Origin: Apus apus
Lineage: Eukaryota; Chordata; Aves; Apodiformes; Apodidae
Length of the DNA: 64,000 nt
Direction of reading: 5' to 3'
NCBI RefSeq assembly: GCF_020740795.1
Contig: NC_067282.1
Span: 147,484,858 to 147,548,857, forward strand
Shown: in pieces, positions 12,608 to 24,600 of the stretch
Position numbering within the stretch: the stretch's first letter is position 1
Layout: each line of letters begins with the position of its first letter
The notes under the pieces: model-generated
Database searches by the model: none
Told to the model about the DNA's origin: nothing
The model's input: only the letters and a program-made list of their open reading frames with translations
Translations under genes and position numbers: made by a program

Positions 12608-15600
12608 CTGCAGGCAAGAAAAACGTTGTGTTGTAAATCCTAGAAGGCAGTTGAGAACAGAAGCAACTGAGCACGTAATGCTAATGTCTTTTCACTGCAA
12701 CTGCATGCACTTAATTGCCACAACATTTAACACATTACAAACTCACCCCTTATTGCTATTGCTTCACTTACAACTCAAAAATAAACACTACAAAGTGCAA
12801 CTCACTGGACACCAATACTCTGTAGACATCAGTTTGAATGTACACCCTGAGGTTATGAGAAATAATGACAGATCACTAAGTAGCAGCAAATGCTTCCAGA
12901 AAGAGCTGAAGGTGGTAAATTAATTCAAATTTCTTCAGTCTTTAGAGGTTCTAAGGCTGAAAGGAACATGCTGTACACCATTAAGCAGTGTAAATAGTAC
13001 ATGAAAAAAATAAGACAGGAAATTAACAACATTGTATCCAACTAAAACTGCAGGGATAATTTAGAGAAGCTAAAAAGAATTACTCAGAGTGGAATTTGGC
13101 TAGAACATTGGGTTAACTTTGACATGCAAGAGCAGCCATAGGATTTTTATTGACTACAAATGATCAGACCTCTTGAAGTCAGTTTTGAAGAGAATATTTA
13201 AGAAGGATCTTATCATCGTGTCAAAATATTTGCTCAGGGAATCTACTGGGAATGAAGGGGAGAGAAGCAAGCCATCTAAACACTAATTATCACTGCTGAC
13301 TAAAGATGCTGGCTCTCCCTGGAGTCTTCCTCCTAAGTATGTCACGAGTTTGGCAATACAAGCAAGACTGAGCCCCGTAAATTCTGAAACCAAGGTAGAA
13401 AATATACATACAGTTATACTTAGGGAAGAGGAAGAATGATCTTCACAGAAACTAGCTTCCAGTATGATAGCTAGCTGCTCTCTTTAAAACAATATTACAT
13501 TTTAAATTAAGCTGACAATTGCATTATCCTTGCATTGTTACTTATCTTGGGGCTAAGCCCTGTGTGTTGTGCCACAGAACTTCTTTACCAACTTTAGTTC
13601 TGTTTATTACAATTTCTCTGTTGGAAATCTTTAAGGTACCTTTAATGTGCTTCTAAACCTTTTGGGTGCAAAAATAAGAAGTACACTAAAGAACTGAAGG
13701 AGAGCCTTATCCCCTCTTCCTGCACACCTCCAAAATGAATTAAGAAAGCACTTGCTTTCTCATGAAAAATACCACTTCACAATATTGTTCCTTGTTGCTG
13801 TGGTAATGAGAAAACAGAAAAGCCCTTCAAAGACGTGATCTGCAGAGACCAGTGCAAAAACTCTCCTCTAGTAAGGAGAGGAAGACAGCAATTAATTCCT
13901 TTAGTAAGTGCGGGCAGGACAAACTCTCCTGGAATTGTAGACCAGCAAGAGAGGAAGGATAAGAAACAAAAGTTCAAAATAGATAAATTGGGAGCTTGAT
14001 AGAATAAGCACTTTTCAAACTCTGTAAATAGTTGAAAAGGGAGTGATAACAGAAGTAGAACAGCCAAAGGAAGAGAGTATAAACAACTTAATATTATTAG
14101 AATTAGCATCTGTGCAGCCACAAAAAAACCACCCTTAGTCACTGGCAAGTAGCTGTTAGAGTCTGCAGCACACGACTGAGCATACAGCGATATGTATATT
14201 TTCCTAATTTTCCCTGGGACTGAATGAGCAGACCTAAGGAATCTGAAGGTGTAAGAAATGTGGTGGGAATGGCAAGATACACAGTAAAAAGGTTTATTAT
14301 ATTGAGAGAAGAAAGCAAAAAAATTAAGACCATCCCCGACTCCTTAAAATACTATGCTTTATGCACACTGCCAAATAATTAGCTTTCTTTGACCAGGTAG
14401 ATTTGATTCTCAGTTTTCAAACTAGTAATATTTTAAAGAAAATCTGCCTAAGCATTACTGTTGCATGCAATTTTTGAAGATGGACTTTGAGACCAAACCC
14501 CAAACTTAACTCCATGATGGGCAATTCACAGGAATAATGTTTTTTGTCTTAAATCAAATCAGTCAGTCCAAAAGCAGGTACTTTGTAAAAAAAGCTTTTG
14601 AAATGTTAACCTATTATCTTATTTTTATCTACTATAAAAATCCATCCAAATATGAAGAAATAGCAACATTTACAGAAAGGAATTGACCAGAAATGAATTA
14701 AAAAAACACAACACATATAAGACACACAGAGTAAACCATCTTTAATAACCCTGTCACAGATTTGCACAGGTTCCTGTGTTCTTTTTCTTATTTCTCACCA
14801 GATCAGTACAAATATCAAATGATTAATAATACTTCAGGCTTATTCAGTCACCAGGAAATAGCTGGGAGATAAAGTAACTCAGTATATGATGATACTTCAG
14901 TTTTCCTTTATTTTTATTTATTTTACTAAACAGGTTACTAGTTTCCATATAAGCATTTTGAAAATGCAAAAAGACTTAACTGGAAAGGAGAAGCAGACTT
15001 TCTAATATATTGACTTTTCTTTGAAGAGGATACAAAAGTGTTTCAAACAGTTCAGTGGCTATAATCTAAGAACGGAAGTTAATATTTTCATCAATTTAAC
15101 AAATTATATGAAATAGTACAGTAAAACTAAATTACGTGTCAAATGTAAAATAACCCTAAAATTTACACTTATGGCCAGAAAAGTACCTTTGAAAATGAGT
15201 ATCTATTTCTTAGTAGCCTTCACATCAGGTTAGTTCCATCAACAGTCACAATTTTAAACTGATTACTTCAATTTACAGCACCAGTGTTGGAAGTGAAATT
15301 GTATCTTCCATCTACTGAGGGAATATGGAGACAACTCTGCTAACCCCCATGCATTCAGCAAAATAAAACAGTGTGTTCTTATTCCTCTATCACGATGACA
15401 TTTTCGTATTGAAGCGTTGAAATAAAGTATCTGGGTAAAACCTCATCCTCTAAACAGTACAGTGAAAATGGCTACTGACATACTATTTGATTCCTCAACA
15501 CTAAACGCAAATTGTCAAATGTCACCTTGTCATTGCTATAAGCTTTACCTGTAACTGTACCACCTCTGCTTGGCTGGGAAGAAGTCCTTCCATCACCTCT

Positions 15601-18600
15601 CAAGTCTGAATGGTAAAGTCTTGCAACTTTCTGTTTGGGATGGTACAGTACCGACCCATTTACATTTCAGTCTCTGTATTTTCTAGGCCTTTCCTTGGAC
15701 TAGGCAATGCTGAAAAGACAGCTCATACTTGATATTGCATCCCTCCTTCTTTGGTACTATGGCCCTTTTCAGACCTATAAAATGCTAAAAATACCTTTCA
15801 TGGGAGACTTCAAAACCTGTTTCAATGCTAACAATTTAGATTCACAATATCATCAACAAGCTTTTCTAAGCATGCTTTTTTTTCAAAGTTTTTTAAACAC
15901 ATGGTTGCATTCCAGCCCTACTGGAAGCTACAAATTACTTACTCAAGAAGATCTGGATTTAGCCCTTCAGAAATCATTTTGTTTCTTATTGCCATTACAG
16001 GAACACCCTGTTCAGGAGGAGGAAGAATAATATGAAAATACTGGACACAAACAGGTGCATTAAATTCCACAGGTTCTTTTAGGCTGCACTTTCATACATT
16101 TTTATGCATGTCACTTGTTAAACAAGAGCATGGAATGAGAAAGCACGAAGTAGCACAAAGACAGCAGAGAAGAGTTGTGCTAGAAAGATAAAGAAGACTT
16201 GGACACATTGAAGGTTTAGCCAAAGATGGAGGAAAACCAGGCAAGTGCATTTGCTACAGGATACCTTAATGCAGTGCTAAAACTTGAAAAGTCTTTAAAA
16301 AGCATGCAGAAAAAGGCAAACAGGAAATGAGAACAGAAACACAATGTAAAAGTGACTCCTCTGAACACATGTGCTCGTACACTCAGGCTTGAATCTTCTG
16401 TGACTTGTGGACAGATTTTAGCCAACTATGTATGTGTTAAAAAAAAATTCCTTCCTTTCACTGCAAGTCATTCCACAGCTTCTGCACTTTATTTTATTCA
16501 GCAACACCTAAACATCCCCTCATCTTGGATCGCATACCCAAGAACACTTTGAACCACGTAGTCTTACGAGATACATTCCAACAAACTGCTCTTATGTTTC
16601 CACTGAAGTTGCTCAAAGACAACTTGTTGCTTTGCCATCCCCTGTTGCAAACCATCAGAAACAGCACCTGGGCCACTGTATGCCAAGATAGGAGGAAAAT
16701 ATAAATAAAGGAAAACCAAAAAAATTATATAATTTCAGATTTCCAAGGGACAAAGCTACTGGTGGTCTAGGAAAGTCAGGAGAGGCCTCACAACCTAAAT
16801 GAAAAGTAGTGTGAGATTATTTTGGCACAGCATAAATATCTTTTGTCCAAAGTCAGTAAAATAGCAATAAAATAATAGGCAGCCATGACTAATGTTCCAG
16901 AGAAGCATGTGGTACTAGTGACAGCAGTGACAGTTGCAGGAGCTAACCTGGCAAAATGAGAGCTAAGCTAGTTTCCTTACTGTGTTTTCCTTGTGCAGTT
17001 TCACAGTAAGAGTCACAATCAAGACTTCTGCTTGAAGGCGCTATTCTGGAACAGCACACAAGCAGGTAGATAGTTTTGGCAAGCTACCAGGCATATTGGC
17101 AAAAATGTGACTTAAATAGTTGCAAGGTATTAGGCTTGTGAGAACAAATTTCTTAGTAATACACAACTAATGCACATTTTAAGTATTTGAGTATTTTATG
17201 ACAGTTTAAAATATTCACTTACTCTACTACAGATTTGAACACCAGGGATTTGGTGTCTACACAGTGCTCCATGCTATCTAATATTTTTTTACCCTCACTT
17301 GACTGCTCTTAGGGTTGGTTCCTTTCCCAGCTTAGAAGTGACTTATGAAGTGTCTATGTATCAATTCAAACCATGTAAAGTCTACAGGCTGGAGCACCTC
17401 TGCTGTGAAGACAGACTGAGGGAGTCAGATGGCCACTGAAATGGCACAGAGGAGCCAGTAGTAAATTTTCATTGAATTTGTCTGTGCTCAGTTAAGATCT
17501 GAAATAATCCAAATCACTACACATTCAACAGTGTGTACCCCAGCACTACGCCCAGTCTAGCCTTGCAGCCTGGGAAGCGTGGGAGGCATGGAGAAGCCAC
17601 ACTGGAAGCAGCAATCTTGTTGCAAATAGGTTTTATAGTTCACCATAGTGCAGAAAGAGGTCACACATCATCAGTGCTGGCAACTCCTGAAAATTACCGT
17701 GCTCTCTGTGTTTGGTTTTTATTTCAGTTCCTTAAAACAAGAATCAATCTGTATCAGGCCAGTCAGTATCCTGGCATCTATGCATTCATGTTTGGTGTTT
17801 AGACTCTAGTAAGAATACTTGTACTTCATGTTTAAAGTTTATCTATTAAACAAATAGGAGACTGCTCCTCTCACACTGTCAACAGAAGCGTTCTGAATAT
17901 TTATTGTAGCCAATATGATACTGCTTTTGAAAGGTTTGCTTGAATATTATCACTGTACATTTTAAAAAATATTAATTTAGTATGCTCAACTGCACTCCAT
18001 CAAATTGAGCTTGCTACTATTTCACAGAATAGCTATCTTTAATGAAAAATAAATATCTCTTCACCATGCTAATTCTTAAATACTACAAATAAAGCAATAA
18101 ATAAATGATCAGTTAAAACAAATCTTCAGCTAATAACTTCATTTGGGCAAATAAATTACATGAGCTGAAATACTTGACTGGACAAGAAGACAAGTTTGGC
18201 AAACAAAAGAACACATTAACTTGTTGTACATTAGTTTGACTTTCCTACCACACTGTTTACAACTGGCAGAGGAGTCACCAGGAACTGCCAGTACAGAGGG
18301 TAAATGCGGAAAGTGAGATCTCATTCCTTCAACAGTCACCAAAAAAAAAGTCAAAGTAATGATACCATTCAGCACTTTCACATCCACTTTGAAGTCTGGC
18401 ATTAAATCAACACACTAACATAGTGTTCTACTTTCTCCTACTAACCCACTGCTAGGTTTTCCAAATGGTTTGTAACAAGCTACCTATGAAGTGCCAATTT
18501 GTGATTCAAATGAAAAATAAGGTCTGAAATATCATCCAAAGTACCAAGCACACCAACAGTAATAATTGCTCAGAGGAGGGAGGGAAACCATAAAGTTAAA

Positions 18601-21600
18601 CATAGGCAACATTTTGCTAATGCTATGACATAATCATATTTTCCAGAATTATAACATATATATCAGAGGAAAATTTCCACTGACAGCTTGAAAAATACTG
18701 ACAGATTTTTTTATTTCTTTCCAATCACATTTTTAATTTTGTGATCATAAAAAAAACCTCTTCAAAAACATCATCAAGAGTCTCCTATTCACCATTTCAC
18801 CCTTCATTAGTTTTCACTCATGTAAATATTGAGATTATATGAATTTATTTCTTTTTTATCTGAATAACAGCCCACAGATAAAGAAGTAAACAAAACCTGT
18901 AAAATGAACAACAGGAAATTGAAGTGGAACCTAGTGAAGCAATTCTTGCATCTCTATTTTGAACCCTACAGAAGTATCAAATACTCCTGCTGTGGCCTAT
19001 GCAAACAAAATATACTACAGCAAAACCAAACTGTAATCATGTGTGTAGGGAATGACAAAAGATTCTGCCAGAATAACTTTCAGTGGCACCTTTGCTGACT
19101 CCAGCTAATATCACTCCCCATTTCCACATCTTCACACCTTCAGTTCTCAAGTATATAGGCAGAATTCTGAAGATCTTACCTGAAGCTGTCTGAAGGAATA
19201 TATTACACCAAGTGATTTGCAAGAGAAGATGTGCTAGAAATATTGTGATGTCATCCCAGCTTAAAGATTAGTAATGCAATATACGTCTTCAGACATTTAA
19301 TGTTCAATTCCAGCTGTGAGAGACATTCTACCTAAAAATAATAGAGCTGACAAAGAATGGTAAGAGAACTGACTTACCACTTGTACCATTTTGAGATATC
19401 TGGCATATCTTGGATCTTTGGCCACAGTTGAGACATTTTCTGTTACTACGTCTGTTTTCTGTAACCCTTCTTCATGTGCATTGTTCTGCTGTACACAAAG
19501 AAGATCATACTTCAATAAAGGCAGACCAAAAGCACAGGCAGATTTCAATCCATAAAATTTGTAATTTTAGCATAAAAGCTGTGTGGAGAAGTGACACACT
19601 AGAGGGAAGAGGGCTGTTCAGCCTGGAGAAAGAAGGCTCCAAGGAGACCTTATAGTGGTTTTCCAGTACCTGAAGGGGCTACAGGAAAGCTGGGGAAGGA
19701 CTTTTCACCAAAGAGGGCAGTGATAGGACAAGGGGTAATAGTTTTAAACTGGATAAAGGGAGATTTAGGTCAGACACCAGGAAGAAATTCTTCACCATGA
19801 GGGTAGTAAAGTGCTGGAAGAGGCTGACCACGGAGGTTGTGGAAGCTCCCTCCCTGGAAGTGTTTAAGGCCAGGTTGGATGGGGCTTTGTGCAGCTTGGT
19901 CTTGTGTGAGGTGTCCCTGTTCATGGCAGGGAGGTTGGAACTTGATGATCTTTAAGGTCCCTTCCAACCTTAACCATTCTATGAACAAGACTATTTTGAT
20001 CTGCAGTTACAGTATGAGAGATTTCCAAGATGTATGAATATACAAAAACCAGCTCTTCCATGACTGACTGTTACAAGTGTGACTTTGTACTTTTAGTAAT
20101 AATTTTAATTTATTACATAGTATGTGAAAAATCCCCAAACCTATAATAATCTGTTATGTTTGTTGTATTTAACGAATAAAACTGAACTAAGTTTAAATAC
20201 TCACTTTATTAAATTTTTTTTAAGGGATTATAGTTATATATCTCCGCCAGTGGTCCTATGCTTTTTTCTTCAAAATATTTGATTCCCATACAAATGTTTA
20301 TTACAGATCAGATCACTTTTAAACTCTACTTTTTAGTATAAAACATTAACCTAAAGGATAACATAATGAAATCAAAGAACCCCTGATAGTTAATTAATTT
20401 TAAAAAAATTAAAAATTACAAAAAGCTATAGGGCTATTAAAAAGACAAAACCAAAACTGCGTATTTGCTATTAAACTGACCATTTGAAAGTAGCTTTGGA
20501 AACCTCCTTTCAGAAATATCTGTCCCTGCTGTAATATCAGACAGAAGGAACCTTATATAGAAAATGAGTCACTCTCTAACATGACTAAAAAACACAATTC
20601 TAACTGTTCATTCTGTCTCCCATGTTCCTGGCTGCAAATCACAGTTACAATCTTTTACAGGCAGGTAAAGGCAGCAGAGTACTTCAGCTATTGCTGCTCC
20701 TAAGCAATTTCCACCAAATAAGAGAATGAGCAGAGACTGAAATTGGAGATTCCAAGAAAAGAAATTATAACAGGAAACTGCAGGAAGAGCTCCATCTACA
20801 AATGAGCCAGAAAGCCTCACTTTGTGAAGTGGTAATCACAGGATCTAGGTCTGAGTTTAAAAAGAAATCAAACACTCAACACACACATAAAAACCCAAAC
20901 GAAACAACAAAAAACCTAATTGCAGAGATAGGATCTTAATGTTGATCACTTACAATAAGCTGGCATTTTCTGTACGTAGATTATAATATATAGAAAACAT
21001 TCACTTTAACCTCTTCAAAATAAAGTATCCCAGAAACTCCAATTGGAGTTGAAAGCTCACATTCTAAAGGAAGAAGAGCTGGAATTATGTGATTCAAACT
21101 GTTATTTCCATAAATGACCTTCCCAGTCCCTTGATGTAATTCACATGTATTAGTTATGCTTCATTACTTACTCCAGGTTGAGGTGATACAGCTGTCTGTT
21201 GATCTATAGTAGCTTGTGCCACAAGACCATTTGTAACACTATTCTTATTTTCACTGGACACTTGACATTTGACATCTTCTAGGCCAGGAATAGAGGATAA
21301 CTGAATGTACAAAACAGCATCAAATAAGCAATATCACAAGCCCATGTGTACAATAAAATCTGCAGTATGCTGCTTAGCACATATTTATTCCCCAGGTAGG
21401 TTTCATGTTAGTAAAACAGTAACTTTTCATCACTAGTTTTGGTATTTTGATTGGCAAAAGAAAAAAAAAAAATCTATTCAGGCAATTTCTACAACAAAAC
21501 CCTCAAACCGCTTCTTTGGAGCTTTCACTGTGAACACAGGGTTGCAGTGCAGGAAAGGATTCCCCAGCATTTACCAGCTACAAGAGAGCCATGCTTTCTT

Positions 21601-24600
21601 CTCTGCTACCTCCTCTAAATTGAAAGAAATCATGACAAGAATACCTATTATCTAACAGATGGGTGACTGGTTACAGATTTTGCAGTTTTCTACATCCTTC
21701 ACTCTATTTTAAGGATATGCTGCAAGTGGATATCAAACACACCACACATTTATTTGAAGGAAATTCTATGTAACACGATTATGAAGAATTCTGCAAAAAT
21801 TATCAATACTGACCATTCCTAATTATTTTGAAATACATAAGAGTTAGTAAGCACTGTTTGTACTACTACAGTATCTTTTTTCACTGAAATCTTAATGAAC
21901 CATTTCAAAATGTCCTACCCCTGTTCCCAGAAAAGCCAACCAAAATTGCTTGAAATGATGGGTTAAAACTGCACAGGGGGTGGTTTTTTGGTTTTGGGGT
22001 TTGGTTTGTTTGTTTTGTTGATTATTTTTTTTTTAGCAAATTCAATAATACATAACTAGATTATATCATTTTCTCATTCTAGCTAAAGAAAGATCCATCA
22101 GCCCCATTTGTGTTAACCTCGGTCCAATTCCAGTTACATTTCAGTATCAAAACGTTTACAAGGTACCCATCTAGTCAAAATCCTGAACAGTCTGGTAACA
22201 ATTACAAAGATCCTTCTGCTTTATCAAGGGGACAGAAATGTATTTAACTAGAGTTCGCATGTCAAATGGCATTTCATACTGCAACTCTGCAAGACAAGCT
22301 GCATAGTTTAATATTAGAAAACTTCCCTTCATTTTCTTACTATCAAACACTGCAATAAAATCACTACAAGTAAACTGCCACGTAGTTCAGTTGCCCTTTC
22401 AAGACCCAAGTGCTCCTTCCCTGTTCAACATGCTTAACAGAGACAAAACCAACATTTCCACTACGTGCTGTTGGTTCCTTCTTTTTATATCCAATACATG
22501 TTTAAATGTTCCACAAGGGCCAAGGCATGCAAAGAGAGCATTTGCCACATAAGCATTTTGCATTAGCTCCTTCAAACCATTATGAAAACCTCATTTGCTC
22601 AACTCAGCCTACGAAAAGGAATCTAGTTCATACAATCTAGGAGGCTGTCATGGTTAGAAGACAAATCCTGTGCACATACAAACCTTTGCATCCAAAATAT
22701 TGAGTGTCGTTTCAATTTGCTGGATACGGAGAGACAGTGCTGACAATTTCTAGAAGAGAAAACAATTAGCATGTGAAAACACTCCCCGAGGTCACTTGTA
22801 CATATAAAACAGTTCACATCTAGCTAAACAAAATCACTTTTGTCTTCTACTTGCTGAAGGCAGAGTTGAACGTAAATGAGATTATACCATTAAATAAATG
22901 AAGCAATAACATCCCTTTTTAGTACAGTAGATACAGTGGTTCAAATTTTAAATAATTTTACTAGGCTGTTTTCCTAAATAACGACTGACAGAAATGAAGA
23001 CAGACTATATACAAGTCAAAGTACATAGGGCATATCTTTGGGCAACTGGAGAATTATGTGAGACATACTGTACTCTCACAGTTACCAAAACACCTTCCCT
23101 TAAAGCTTTTTCCAAATGTGGAAGACGAAAAGAAGTGAAGTGTGTGCATGTAAGAGAGCAGTAGAAAAATTAGAAAAATGTGCTAAAGAATACAGCAGGT
23201 GATTAAAAGCTCTTTATAGTCAAATGCAGTGAATCAGAACTAACCAGAAGCTTTATATGCTCCAAGTGCACCTCAACTGAATTTTGACACTTTTTTTTTT
23301 TTTTTTTAATTACAACTGAAGTTTTTCTAAATTACTCTATAGGAACTGTCACTCTTTTAACTAATCACTACCATACTCCACCAGACCTGTCCAAGTGAAG
23401 TTGGCTAGCACACTGGCTGGCAGATATGTACCACTCTGACAGCTTTCTGGCACGCTGGCAAGATTCTGACTGGCTCTGAAGTAGAACTTCAACACTCTAA
23501 GAAAAAGGCAATTCTGCCAATATGCTAGAAAAAGTAAAGAGGGGCTGACAGGAGTTAGTCTTTTTGGATAGCGCACTGACTTGTTTACAGATGGTTCTTT
23601 GTTCACAAAGAGGAGTTAGTTCCTATTGAACTATATGTGCCCTACATGTATCTGGGGAAAGCACAGGGAAGATGTACATGACTTTACAGCTCTGTTTGAC
23701 TAGACAAGAGCCAAGAAATTTAGAGTTAAGGATGGTGTCAGCCCTAATTTTGAATTTCTTGGCTTCTGTTGATTTACACCAGGACCTTTCACATCAAGAA
23801 CACTTTGGTACTTCATAAAAACAAAAAAATGCTTCCAGGAGTTTATAAAGCAACTATTTAGTCTCTTGAGTAACAACGCACTTAGGCGAACTAGTAACTG
23901 TTTTATTAAGTAGACTTCATGGCAGACTTCAGATGGCTTTCAGGGCATGTGTTCTGATTTCCATAGTGCCTATGTAAGAGGAAATATTGAGATCATGTGA
24001 CAACTGGGTTTTGGACAACTGACAACAGCATCACCAGGGAATTACACTGCCCCATGTATCAAATCACAGTAAGTTTACAATTCTAAAAAAAATTACTTTT
24101 CTTCTCCGAGGCTCCATACGTTGACGTGGTAGCCATATTTTATACTTGTCATGAGTCTGGCTCTAAATTTTACTAACAAGTAACAAAATTTCTCAGACTA
24201 CATGGCTTACTCTAATTGGATTTAAGTGTAGTCCTCACCCTGCTGGCTAAGGATGCATAGTAGTCTTTGTTGAATAAACTAGAGAACAGTTGCACAGTAA
24301 CCACTAATGACAAAAAGGTTAAGCCCAAAGTCATATTAGAAAACCTGCTTTCTACAAGGAAAGAAGCACTCTTGTCCTGGTCAGTGAACCATTCTACTCT
24401 TTTCACTCTGGTGTATTTCCACCAACACTAAATTCACAACAAAAACGTATTAACGCTAAATATTTTTCCATTATAGTCATTTGTCAAAAACGTCTTCTTT
24501 TCCTGCATCAAAATTATTTACACTAAGAGCTTAGTGTATCACCCTTTTAAATTAGAGGTGGTAAAAGCTGAAATCAAGTTCTGATACAATATGCCAGGAC

